This document shows positions 28,928 through 36,884 of a stretch of DNA of 64,000 bases, one piece after another (position 1 is the stretch's first letter; the number at the start of each line of letters is the position of its first letter). Below the pieces are notes generated by a model, which worked only from the letters and a program-made list of their open reading frames with translations, was not told the DNA's origin and searched no databases. Position numbers and translations under genes: made by a program. Source of the stretch: Shewanella polaris. GTDB lineage: Bacteria; Pseudomonadota; Gammaproteobacteria; Enterobacterales; Shewanellaceae. The stretch covers positions 744,001-808,000 of the forward strand of contig NZ_CP041036.1 of NCBI RefSeq assembly GCF_006385555.1, written 5' to 3'.

Positions 28928-29018
28928 TATGTAAATGTTTATTAATTATTATTTTTAGCATATACAAATTATTGGGTTGTAGTTATTGATAACCTTTGAT
29001 TTTAAAGGGTTAATAAAT

Positions 29019-29034
29019 CATTATCGCGATAATG
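29019..29034. promoter_or_regulatory. 16-bp perfect palindrome upstream of TetR gene
   Basis: CATTATCGCGATAATG is a perfect 16-bp palindrome 118 nt before the TetR-family start, with a second imperfect inverted repeat (AACCTTT and AAAGGGTT) at about 28991-29010. Autoregulatory operator is a reasonable guess from position only. Confidence 0.45.
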
Positions 29035-29151
29035 TTCTGTTTACCTAGATATTGTACGGTTAAATATGTTGTAAATGTGCCAATTCTTAGCAGAATTTTC
29101 TAGTGGGGTCTGGTAAGCTCTTGCACTAAAAAAAAATTAGAGAGACTATTT

Positions 29152-29616
29152 ATGGCCAAACGTTCTCGAGTTGAAACTGAGTTAACTGTTAACCAAATTT
29201 TAGATGAAGCCTTTAAGCAAATACTCACAATTGGTTTTGATGCGATGTCGTATACGACATTATCTACAGCCATTGGAGTTAGTCGAACAGGTATTAGTCA
29301 TCATTTTCCACGTAAAACAGAATTTTTAGTGCGTTTAGATCAACGGATCGGAGAGTTTTTTGTTGAAGCACTCGATTTTAGTTCTGTTGCATCACTAGAA
29401 TTATCGTGGAGAAAAGCATTACAACATAAAGAGCATAAAGCGGTTTTAAAATTGTTTTTTAGTCTTTGTGGCACAAATGACAATAGTGTCACTTATTTTA
29501 GCGCAGTAAATACTGCTAAAAAAATAGCGATAACTGAGTTGGGTGATAACGGTGGGAAATGTATTAATCAGCTGATTGGTTATAGTGCGTTTTTGTTACT
29601 CGAAAGTACACTTTAA
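29152..29616 (+). CDS. Short TetR-family transcriptional regulator
   Basis: 154 residues; DNA-binding domain complete, C-terminal domain shorter than the usual 190-200. The HTH reads ILDEAFKQILTIGFDAMSYT then LSTAIGVSRTGISHHFPRKTEFL, a standard TetR helix 1-4 layout. The C-terminal part (SFGC-free, LKLFFSLCGTNDNSV) is of no known ligand class. AGAGA lies upstream of the ATG. It is monocistronic, preceded by palindromes (29019-29034) and facing the DUF3581 gene. Effector and targets unknown. Confidence 0.8.
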   Translation: MAKRSRVETELTVNQILDEAFKQILTIGFDAMSYTTLSTAIGVSRTGISHHFPRKTEFLVRLDQRIGEFFVEALDFSSVASLELSWRKALQHKEHKAVLKLFFSLCGTNDNSVTYFSAVNTAKKIAITELGDNGGKCINQLIGYSAFLLLESTL

Positions 29617-29661
29617 TCCAAAGTTGTATGAATTTCATTCGATGTAGGGTTTGTTAAAATC

Positions 29662-29710
29662 AGGGCCTGTTTATCCAATAAATGTTAACCACGAAAGATA
29701 AATAGACCTT
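29662..29710. repeat. Short inverted repeat resembling the MITE termini
   Basis: AGGGCCTGTTTATC at 29662-29675 faces GATAAATAGACCTT at 29697-29710; 11 of 14 positions pair by identity and the others allow G-U. The first arm is one base from the terminal sequence of the 16.9-kb MITE. It may be a deletion relic of such an element, or just a weak terminator of the TetR gene. Confidence 0.35.
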
Positions 29711-29715
29711 AGGTA

Positions 29716-29755
29716 AATTATACATATCGCTTATTCTTAATGGAATAAGCGATAT
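29716..29755 (-). terminator. Terminator of the DUF3581 gene
   Basis: Perfect 13-bp stem ATATCGCTTATTC / GAATAAGCGATAT (29724-29736, 29743-29755), 6-nt loop. On the minus strand it lies 20 nt after the stop codon and is followed by GTATAATTT, a modest U-rich tail. Confidence 0.6.
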
Positions 29756-29774
29756 TTGAAGTAACTGAGGTGGG

Positions 29775-30476
29775 TTATAACGTCACTTTACGAGATTCGT
29801 AATTTTGACACATTTGCTGTGCTTTATCTTCATCATATTCACGTAGTCCACTGAGGACTAATGTTTTCTTTCCTGTTCCAATGGCTCGTTCGTTATGACG
29901 TAATTCGAAGCTTAAGGTGACATCTCCACGTTTGCCATTAATCAACAACTGCTGGTCGATTAAATGTAGACTGATGTCCTCAAAGTCATAGCTATCTAGA
30001 TGAAAAGACATGCTTTCGTAAATAACTAATGGACGATCAGGGTTAATCATTACCTTGTATTGCTTCATCATCGGTACGAGTACATGGATAAAGTTTAAGC
30101 CAGAAAAAGCCACATAACTTTTAATGAATGCAGCTGTTTGTACATCGCATTTGCACACTTCACCTTGTCGCTCAATGTGAAGGTATTCCTTACCTTTGGT
30201 GTCGCAAATACTGAATTTATCGCCGACACTTTTATCTACGTGAAGCTCAACATTATCACCTACCATACCAGCAAACTTAAATTGCATATTTTGGCTAAGG
30301 CCGTACTCGGTTAGTACAAGCGCAAATAATAAATCGCCTGGAACACAAAAACGTTTAGCGCCCACATCATGGATAGGGTTGAAATCGCCTGCAACTTTCT
30401 TTGCAAAGTCACTGGCTTGCTGGGCAGAGATGAACACGCTTTGATCTTGCTTGGTAAAATAAGGTGATAAAAACAT
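29775..30476 (-). CDS. DUF3581 family protein (hotdog/MaoC-like features)
   Basis: 233-residue soluble protein. DFAKKVAGDFNPIHD near the N-terminus and RFCVPGDLLFALVLTEYGLS resemble MaoC-type hydratase motifs (D-x-N-P-x-H), and the whole matches what I recall as DUF3581. No membrane segment or signal. Whether it hydrates a thioester or only keeps the fold is unknown. Separated by about 170 nt from the Lrp-type regulator upstream in the same orientation, so it could be a target or unrelated. Confidence 0.7.
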   Translation of the reverse strand: MFLSPYFTKQDQSVFISAQQASDFAKKVAGDFNPIHDVGAKRFCVPGDLLFALVLTEYGLSQNMQFKFAGMVGDNVELHVDKSVGDKFSICDTKGKEYLHIERQGEVCKCDVQTAAFIKSYVAFSGLNFIHVLVPMMKQYKVMINPDRPLVIYESMSFHLDSYDFEDISLHLIDQQLLINGKRGDVTLSFELRHNERAIGTGKKTLVLSGLREYDEDKAQQMCQNYESRKVTL

Positions 30477-30644
30477 AAAGAATAATTCTTATTGGTCAGT
30501 TGTCTGCTGTCGCACCACAGCGGTTTGTTACTGATTATGCAGCAACAAACATGCTTTAGGGCAACAATTTATTAATAAAATAGTTAATTGAGCGAGAGTG
30601 TACTTTAAAACTTCAAATAAACTCACCCGATGACTAGGCCCTAA

Positions 30645-31142
30645 TTACACATCTTTCCATTGCAAGTTATTCAATGGGTATCCTCCAAACCACTTTGGCT
30701 CGTCAAGTACGAAGTGAGAGGTTATATTTTCAATGCCTAAATCCGCCTGTAAAAGCTCATCACAAAAGTGATTAAACTCTTCAATCGAAGTGCAAATGAC
30801 AAAAGCGATATAATCAATTTCACCATTCACTCTTAAGCAGTCGACAATTTGAGGGTATTTTTTTGCAGAACGCTCGAAAATAGAGCAGTTTTGGTAGGTG
30901 TTACTCTTTAGCTTAATATTGATATAGGCTTTTACATTAACGCAGAGTTTATTGATATCTAACGCCATAACATACTGTAATATATAGCCACAATCTTCCA
31001 TCGCTTTTACTCGTTGTAGGCATGCACTGGGTGACAAACCTACCCGTTCAGATAATTCGTTATTACTAATTCGAGAGTTATTCTGTAGTTCAATAAGAAT
31101 ATTTCGATTTATTTTATCCAGTTTGACAGGTTTTTTTATCAT
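30645..31142 (-). CDS. Lrp/AsnC family transcriptional regulator
   Basis: 165-residue amino-acid-responsive regulator. Standard winged HTH (KINRNILIELQNNSRISNNE then RVGLSPSACLQRVKAMEDCG) followed by the RAM ligand domain, with GEIDYIAFVICTSIEEFNHF. It is most similar in layout to local Lrp regulators, not the global Lrp. It is divergent from the cyclophilin gene with 147 AT-rich nt between, the likely operator. The nearest metabolic operon (receptor-hyuA-hyuB-MFS) ends 700 nt to the right, so this is a candidate regulator for it. Confidence 0.9.
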   Translation of the reverse strand: MIKKPVKLDKINRNILIELQNNSRISNNELSERVGLSPSACLQRVKAMEDCGYILQYVMALDINKLCVNVKAYINIKLKSNTYQNCSIFERSAKKYPQIVDCLRVNGEIDYIAFVICTSIEEFNHFCDELLQADLGIENITSHFVLDEPKWFGGYPLNNLQWKDV

Positions 31143-31289
31143 TCATCTTGTCCTTTTATGCCTTGCAAAAGAATAACCTGATTTGTAGGCATTATTCACC
31201 AAATAACTCAAAATAGTTAACATATTTCCGATTAAAATTTTTAATAAATATATGATAATTATTAAATTATGATTTTCTGGAGAGTATAG

Positions 31290-31817
31290 GTGATACATAA
31301 CCCAAAAGTAAAAATACACACTGACATTGGCGACCTCATCGTTACTCTATACGCTGATAAAGCACCCGTAACAGTCAGTAACTTCTTAAATTATGTCCAA
31401 CAAAAACGATTCAATGACTCGACGATATTTCGAATTGTCACTGAAAGTAATGCTGAGCAGCCTGAAGATGCCAATACAAAAATTCAAGTGATCCAAGCAG
31501 GATTACCGCCTGAACATCCCTTACTTTTACCGTCTATAATCCATGAGTCAACAAAAGATTCTGGGCTTTCACATATTCATGGCACCATCTCGATGGCGAG
31601 ATTTGAACCGGGTAGTGCTGATGGTAGCTTCTTTTTCTGTATTGGCGATCAATTAGAACTTGATTATGGTGGTAAACGTTATAGTGATGGCCTTGGTTTT
31701 GCTGCTTTTGGCCGAATTACTGACGGCATGGACGCGTTAACAAGTATTTTTGAACAGGCAGAGCCACAAGAATATCTTAAGAACGAAATCACTATAAAAT
31801 CAATAGCCTTGATTTGA
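31290..31817 (+). CDS. Cyclophilin-type peptidyl-prolyl isomerase
   Basis: 175-residue cyclophilin with no signal peptide, so probably cytoplasmic. Recognisable parts are IHTDIGDLIVTLYADKAPVT, VSNFLNYVQ, STIFRIV (usual FHRV site), GTISMARFEPGSADGSFFFC (SMAR..., usual MAR) and FAAFGRITDGMD. Replacement of several catalytic-face residues and an insertion (ESNAEQPEDANTKIQ) suggest altered activity. Start is GTG at 31290 with TGGAGAG upstream; no ATG fits. It is a rightward single gene converging with the MFS gene and divergent from the Lrp regulator. Confidence 0.85.
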   Translation: MIHNPKVKIHTDIGDLIVTLYADKAPVTVSNFLNYVQQKRFNDSTIFRIVTESNAEQPEDANTKIQVIQAGLPPEHPLLLPSIIHESTKDSGLSHIHGTISMARFEPGSADGSFFFCIGDQLELDYGGKRYSDGLGFAAFGRITDGMDALTSIFEQAEPQEYLKNEITIKSIALI

Positions 31818-31836
31818 TTTCAAGGCTATTTAGTTT
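31802..31836. terminator. Terminator between cyclophilin and MFS genes
   Basis: Perfect 11-bp stem AATAGCCTTGA / TCAAGGCTATT (31802-31812, 31820-31830) with 7-nt loop followed by TAGTTTATT. The stem includes the cyclophilin stop codon region. It may end transcription from both converging genes. Confidence 0.7.
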
Positions 31837-31847
31837 ATTGGATAGCC

Positions 31848-32999
31848 TTATTTTGATTGGTAAGCTAGAGGGATCATTAATATAAAACACGCAACAAAAC
31901 AGATAGATCCCATTACATTTACCCCTAAGTAGCTAAAGTCTAACATAATTTCACTTGCCGCAACCGGACCAACAATGTAACCGACACCAACCCAGGTTTG
32001 GGCTGCAGTAATATATTTTCCTGAGTGGTCTGCATCTGAAATAATCGCAAAAGTTCTTGCGCCCACAATACTCCAAAAGAAACTGAATATACTTAATAAA
32101 GCTAAATATTTAAATTCACTGACTTCAAAAGACACAAAAATCAAACAAGCGCTCATCAATACAATAGAGAGCAGTAGCAACAAGGTGCTCTTGCCTTTAA
32201 TATTTAACCAAGCAAAGAATAGTGCTCCTAATAAGCCTGCTATCATAGCAAGGGCGAGTGCTTGAGAAACATAGTCTAAAGATAATCCTGCATCCGTACC
32301 CACAAAGGAAATGTAACTCCACGTACCGCCTATACCGATGTAAAAACAAAATAAACCAGCAAGTGCGATAAGAAAGTATCGCGTGGGAATTGTGTTTATA
32401 GCGCCATCATTTGTAAGCTTACTTTTGTAGCTTTGACTGTTTTTTGGTAAATTGTTGATGACAAATAATGGTGTTAAATAAAATATTGCCATGGCGACAA
32501 ATACCCCCTGTAGCCCAGCAAATTGATAAATAGGTGCAACAGCTACCAGCCCGAGTGCTTGAACGGCAACGACTACCGCGGTATAAAACCCAAACCAACG
32601 ATTTGGGTTAGTTGTCATACCGATTGAAGTGATGCCAACGGCCACGAGTAAACCTTCACCAATGCCTGCAATAACTCGAATGAGGCACAACACCAAAAAA
32701 TCACCGGTATAGGCTGATGCCAAATTTGCACAGCAACTCAGTAATACTCCGGCAATGACGATATTCCTGAAATTAAGCTTTGAAACAAATGTTGAAAATA
32801 CGAGGGTAGCCACCACGATACCCATCGCATCGGTAGCGGCTAAATACCCCACTTGCACACTTGTCAGCTTCATTGTTAATGCAATAACTTCTAAATATAC
32901 AGGCAAAAATAATAATACTAAGTAACCAATTGGAGCGGTTAACAAGCCTGCTAAACCAAATGCAAAATCTTTGGTTTTATGAATTGGTAATGTAGACAT
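31848..32999 (-). CDS. MFS transporter
   Basis: 383 residues, about 12 hydrophobic segments, of the major facilitator superfamily. Motifs include RVIAGIGEGLLVAVG in the fourth or fifth helix and a short central loop (LPKNSQSYKSKLTNDG). No signal for drug-efflux motif C was recognised. AGGA lies before the ATG. It is the last gene of the operon TonB-dependent receptor-hyuA-hyuB-MFS (40-nt gap from hyuB), which suggests inner-membrane import of the compound the enzymes open, though export of a product cannot be excluded. Confidence 0.85.
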   Translation of the reverse strand: MSTLPIHKTKDFAFGLAGLLTAPIGYLVLLFLPVYLEVIALTMKLTSVQVGYLAATDAMGIVVATLVFSTFVSKLNFRNIVIAGVLLSCCANLASAYTGDFLVLCLIRVIAGIGEGLLVAVGITSIGMTTNPNRWFGFYTAVVVAVQALGLVAVAPIYQFAGLQGVFVAMAIFYLTPLFVINNLPKNSQSYKSKLTNDGAINTIPTRYFLIALAGLFCFYIGIGGTWSYISFVGTDAGLSLDYVSQALALAMIAGLLGALFFAWLNIKGKSTLLLLLSIVLMSACLIFVSFEVSEFKYLALLSIFSFFWSIVGARTFAIISDADHSGKYITAAQTWVGVGYIVGPVAASEIMLDFSYLGVNVMGSICFVACFILMIPLAYQSK

Positions 33000-33039
33000 A
33001 TAATCCTTTTGTTTTTAGAAGTCTTAACATTCAATAAAG

Positions 33040-34752
33040 TTACTGATTATATTGGTATATTTCTATAGCTTCCTGTTCGGAAATAAATCCATTAACAATA
33101 TCTTTAGTGATAGATTGTGCTGAACGTTTTAACGGGTCTCCCCAACCGCCACCATTGCCAGTGACTAAGCGTATTAAGTCACCTTTCTCTAAAGGATATC
33201 GGCTTTTTCGACTGAATCTAGCTTTTTCATTGCCATCACTATCAATAATCGCGATATAGTTACAAGAACCGTTCTGGCCACCATTGGTTCCCCATGTTGG
33301 TGTGATCCCTCGACCAAAAAAGCTCGAAATATCAGCTCCATCACCTAATACGCGATACTCGAGAATAACCCCTTTACCACCGCGAAATTCACCACAACCA
33401 GCACTATCTGGATTAAATTCATAGCGCTCAACGCGAACACCATAACGCTCTTCAGTGATCTCTATGGGTATATTGCTAGTTTCGCCATTGCCAACACAGA
33501 ACTGACCAGACTCACCATCTTTGATGATATTTGCTCCCCAACCACCGACTAATGGTTCAACCAACAAAAATGGTTCTTTTGTCAGAGGATTAATTCCCGA
33601 TAAGCTTATTGTGCACACAGAGCCAAATTGACCTGCAGTTAATACATCTGGAATGGCAGAGGAGAGTGCTTTACGGATCACATCCGCTGCACAAACCATC
33701 GACTCAAAATAGGATGAAACAGGAGCAGGGCGCTGGGCTGTTAATATTGTGCCCTCTGGACACTCTACTCTAAGACGTCTAAAGCAACCGTCAGTAGCCG
33801 CTGCATTGGGCTTTACAACGCCCATAAATACTTCTCTCGCTGCCGAAACAAGCACACCCATAGTGCAATTAATTGGCCCAAGAGCTTGTTTTGACGAACC
33901 TGTAAAATCACAAATAAACTCTTCATCAGTGATAGTGACTTTGACTTTAATGACAAAGGGGCCGTGTCCCATACCATCTTCGTCGATAATGTCTTCAGCA
34001 TAAAAGTCGCCTTTGGGTAACGTTTTAAACTTTTCAAACACCATGGTATCGCCGTGATCTAATAGTTTATCAATTGCTGTTAATGTTGTTTCTTGTCCAT
34101 ATTTTTCTATCAAAGATAAAAAGCGCTGCTCACCTACTTTTAATGATGCCGCACAGGCTTTTAAATCACCCAAGGTCATTTCCGGTAAACGCACATTTGC
34201 TTCAATCAAATCTAACAGCGATTGATTGGCAATGCCTTTTTCATACACTTTGATACCCGGGAACTGAAGGCCTTCTTGGTAAATAGAGGTTGCATCAGCA
34301 CTGTAGCTTCCAGGGTCTTTGCCGCCAACTTCAGTCCAATGAGCTTTATTTGCCGTCCATGCAACCAATGTATGCTGATAAAATATAGGACGGATCATAC
34401 AAACATCTGATAAATGAGTACCTCCGCCTGAGTATGGGTCATTTAAGATGAATACATCATCGGCATAAATATTATTGGCATCAAACTTTTCAATGATGCG
34501 CTGCACTGCGGCGTCGAGTGTTCCTATAAAACCCGGAATACCGTTACCTTGTGATATTAATCGCCCTTGGGCATCTGTTACCCCAATACCATAATCTAAT
34601 GATTCATAAATAATGGGGCTTTTACTGCTGCGCTTCAACGCTAAAAACATTTCTTCGCCAATCGCGATTAAGGCATTTTTAATGATTTCTATAGTAAAAA
34701 TATCAACAGATTTAGGCTGCTGAGGTTCCTTGTTGGCTTGAATTATTGTCAT
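33040..34752 (-). CDS. hyuB: Hydantoinase/oxoprolinase subunit B
   Basis: 570-residue subunit of the ATP-dependent N-methylhydantoinase/5-oxoprolinase group, partner of HyuA. Family hallmarks: IYESLDYGIGVTDAQGRLIS, ILNDPYSGGGTHLSDVCMI, FTGSSKQALGPINCTMGV, and the glycine-rich end GGQNGSCNYIAI ... TGNGGGWGDPL. The gap to hyuA is 17 nt, with AGGA upstream of the ATG. Size fits HyuB (about 570-600), not the larger acetone carboxylase. No hyuC carbamoylase gene is in the window, which argues for oxoproline-like or imide substrates over classic hydantoin use. Confidence 0.9.
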   Translation of the reverse strand: MTIIQANKEPQQPKSVDIFTIEIIKNALIAIGEEMFLALKRSSKSPIIYESLDYGIGVTDAQGRLISQGNGIPGFIGTLDAAVQRIIEKFDANNIYADDVFILNDPYSGGGTHLSDVCMIRPIFYQHTLVAWTANKAHWTEVGGKDPGSYSADATSIYQEGLQFPGIKVYEKGIANQSLLDLIEANVRLPEMTLGDLKACAASLKVGEQRFLSLIEKYGQETTLTAIDKLLDHGDTMVFEKFKTLPKGDFYAEDIIDEDGMGHGPFVIKVKVTITDEEFICDFTGSSKQALGPINCTMGVLVSAAREVFMGVVKPNAAATDGCFRRLRVECPEGTILTAQRPAPVSSYFESMVCAADVIRKALSSAIPDVLTAGQFGSVCTISLSGINPLTKEPFLLVEPLVGGWGANIIKDGESGQFCVGNGETSNIPIEITEERYGVRVERYEFNPDSAGCGEFRGGKGVILEYRVLGDGADISSFFGRGITPTWGTNGGQNGSCNYIAIIDSDGNEKARFSRKSRYPLEKGDLIRLVTGNGGGWGDPLKRSAQSITKDIVNGFISEQEAIEIYQYNQ

Positions 34753-34769
34753 GTTTAAAATCCTTTAAC

Positions 34770-36827
34770 TTAATACGTTAAGTGGATATGTATGCCACCA
34801 AAAGCATCTATTTCTACTTTGTTGTCGGGCAGAATGACTGTCGTAGTCGTTGGTTCTTCAATAATGGCTGGCCCTGAGAATTTCATACCGTGAGTCAATA
34901 ATTCACGATTATAAAGAGGGGTGTTGTGGGTTCCCAATTCATCGAAATCGACATCGCGTTGGCCAATAATCGCAGTAGAGGCATCTGCACTTTCGCTTTT
35001 TGCTACTGGGGTAATTTCAGCTTTATCTAATAGACCAAATGCAACCAAATGAATGTTAACAATTTCTATCGCTGAATCTTCAAGGTTGAAAGTATATTCT
35101 TGCTTGTGAGCTTGATGGAAACGTTGGGATAAAGTATCAATAAATTCTTTATTATCAAGTGATAACGCAGGAATAGGTATTTTTACTGTATGTTCTTGGC
35201 CATGATAACGAGCATCAACATAAAGCTCTAACATCACTTTATCTTCACTAAAACCATCTTCTTTGTAGTCTGCTAATGCATTGGCCATCACGCCATCAAA
35301 AGCTTTACCAATGTCTGTTTTGCTATCATGGGTAATACTGATTTTATGGGTGTGAATATAATCTCGACGTAAATCAAGCATCAGCATTCCCCATGCTGAA
35401 AACACCCCAGCAAAGGGCGGAATAATGACCTTTCGAACATTAAGTTCTTTTGCTAGCGCAGTGGCGTGTAAAGCCCCGCCGCCGCCGAATGCCATCAGTG
35501 AAAAGTCGCGTGGATCAAAACCTCTGTTTACCGAAATAAGCTTAAGGGCATTAACCATGTTTGAATTCGCAATTTTCAATACACCATGTGCAATTTCCAT
35601 GGCGGTGACACCAAGCGTATCACCGAGCTTTTTGAAGGCGTTATGCACAGCTTGTTGAGCCGGTTTGATTTCTCCACCCGCAAAGTTGTCGGGATTAATT
35701 CGTCCCGTATAAAGATTGGCATCTGTTGTCGTAGGTTCTGTACCATTACGACCATAAGCCACAGGTCCTGGCGTTGAACCGGCACTTTTTGGCCCTACAT
35801 GTAAACTACCTGCAGCATCTACCCAGGCAATACTGCCCCCACCATTACCTATTTCAACGATATCAATTACGGGGGTTTTTATGGGATAACCTGCTGTGCT
35901 CTGTGTTTTCTCGAGCATGTATTCGGTGGTGATCCGCGTTTCACCTTGGTTAATGAGGGAGCACTTTGCTGTTGTACCTCCAATATCTAAAGCTAGCAGG
36001 TTTTCGTCACCGATAACTTTACCGTATGCTACAGCGCCTAAAATCCCGCCTACAGGGCCTGACTCTACAAGTGTAATAGGGTTTTTACAGGCGGCCTTTA
36101 AGGTTGCAATACCGCCATTTGACTGCATGATGTAAGGGGCATTTTTTAATCCCTTTTCGGCGAGTTTTTCATTCAGTTTATTTAAGTATTGCTGAGCGGG
36201 TGGGAGCACATATGCTGATAATACTGTGGTGTTCGTTCGCTCATATTCTCTCCACTCCGATGAAATTTCATAAGAGGCAATAACATCCACTTCAGGCCAG
36301 TATTTTTGGATCGCTATTACGGCTGCTTTTTCATGCTCATTATTCAAATAAGAATGTAAAAAGCACACCGCAATAGCCTGAATATCTAGGGATTTAAAGT
36401 ACGTTAAGATCTCTGGTAATAATGAGAGATCAAGCGGCGTTATTTCTCGGCCTAAATGGTCTAAGCGTCCGGGTAGTTCTCTGCGTAAATGGCGCTCAAC
36501 AAAAGGCGTTGGTTTTTGATAGCAATTGTTAAAAATATCAGGGGTGTTACCCCGGGCTATTTCTAACACATCGCGAAATCCTTGAGTGGTAATTAACGCC
36601 GTTTTCACGCCTTTACGCTCGGTAATCGCGTTGATAACCACGGTTGAACCGTGTGCAAAAAAGTCGACATCGGCTAACGATATATTTGCTTTATCAACAG
36701 TATTGATCACCCCTTGCTCAAAATTAGGTGGGGTAGTATCACTTTTAACCGCTTTTACTGTGCCTTGTTCAATGTAAACAAGATCAGTAAACGTACCACC
36801 GACATCAGTCGCAACTCTAATCGTCAT
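34770..36827 (-). CDS. hyuA: Hydantoinase/oxoprolinase subunit A
   Basis: ATP-binding subunit of the hydantoinase/oxoprolinase pair, 685 residues from the chosen start. The N-terminus IRVATDVGGTFTDLVYIE is the acetate/sugar kinase/Hsp70-type phosphate loop; LALDIGGTTAKCSLI and LMAFGGGGALHATALAKEL are further family marks. The frame is open up to 36863, but ATG 36827 is preferred: it gives the family-typical start, has AAAGAGA upstream, and the longer version would begin inside a strong hairpin. Second gene of the receptor operon. Substrate unknown; see HyuB. Confidence 0.9.
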   Translation of the reverse strand: MTIRVATDVGGTFTDLVYIEQGTVKAVKSDTTPPNFEQGVINTVDKANISLADVDFFAHGSTVVINAITERKGVKTALITTQGFRDVLEIARGNTPDIFNNCYQKPTPFVERHLRRELPGRLDHLGREITPLDLSLLPEILTYFKSLDIQAIAVCFLHSYLNNEHEKAAVIAIQKYWPEVDVIASYEISSEWREYERTNTTVLSAYVLPPAQQYLNKLNEKLAEKGLKNAPYIMQSNGGIATLKAACKNPITLVESGPVGGILGAVAYGKVIGDENLLALDIGGTTAKCSLINQGETRITTEYMLEKTQSTAGYPIKTPVIDIVEIGNGGGSIAWVDAAGSLHVGPKSAGSTPGPVAYGRNGTEPTTTDANLYTGRINPDNFAGGEIKPAQQAVHNAFKKLGDTLGVTAMEIAHGVLKIANSNMVNALKLISVNRGFDPRDFSLMAFGGGGALHATALAKELNVRKVIIPPFAGVFSAWGMLMLDLRRDYIHTHKISITHDSKTDIGKAFDGVMANALADYKEDGFSEDKVMLELYVDARYHGQEHTVKIPIPALSLDNKEFIDTLSQRFHQAHKQEYTFNLEDSAIEIVNIHLVAFGLLDKAEITPVAKSESADASTAIIGQRDVDFDELGTHNTPLYNRELLTHGMKFSGPAIIEEPTTTTVILPDNKVEIDAFGGIHIHLTY

Positions 36828-36852
36828 AATAATCTCTTTAAATAAATCAGAA

Positions 36853-36879
36853 AGGGTCGCCATATAAATGGGCGACCCT
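36853..36879 (-). promoter_or_regulatory. Intercistronic hairpin between receptor and hyuA
   Basis: Perfect 9-bp GC-rich stem AGGGTCGCC / GGCGACCCT (36853-36861, 36871-36879), 9-nt loop, 5 nt beyond the receptor stop. On the minus strand it is followed by TTCTGATTTATTT, a broken U-tract. It may partly terminate transcription or protect the receptor mRNA 3' end. Confidence 0.65.
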
Positions 36880-36884
36880 AAAAC

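Noticed and set aside
30637..30646. GGCCCTAAT near the Lrp gene end, like the MITE edge
   Set aside because: Too short, with no partner repeat nearby; likely chance.
36828..36863. Upstream extension of hyuA
   Set aside because: Would start inside the intercistronic hairpin; ATG 36827 has a ribosome binding site and the family start.
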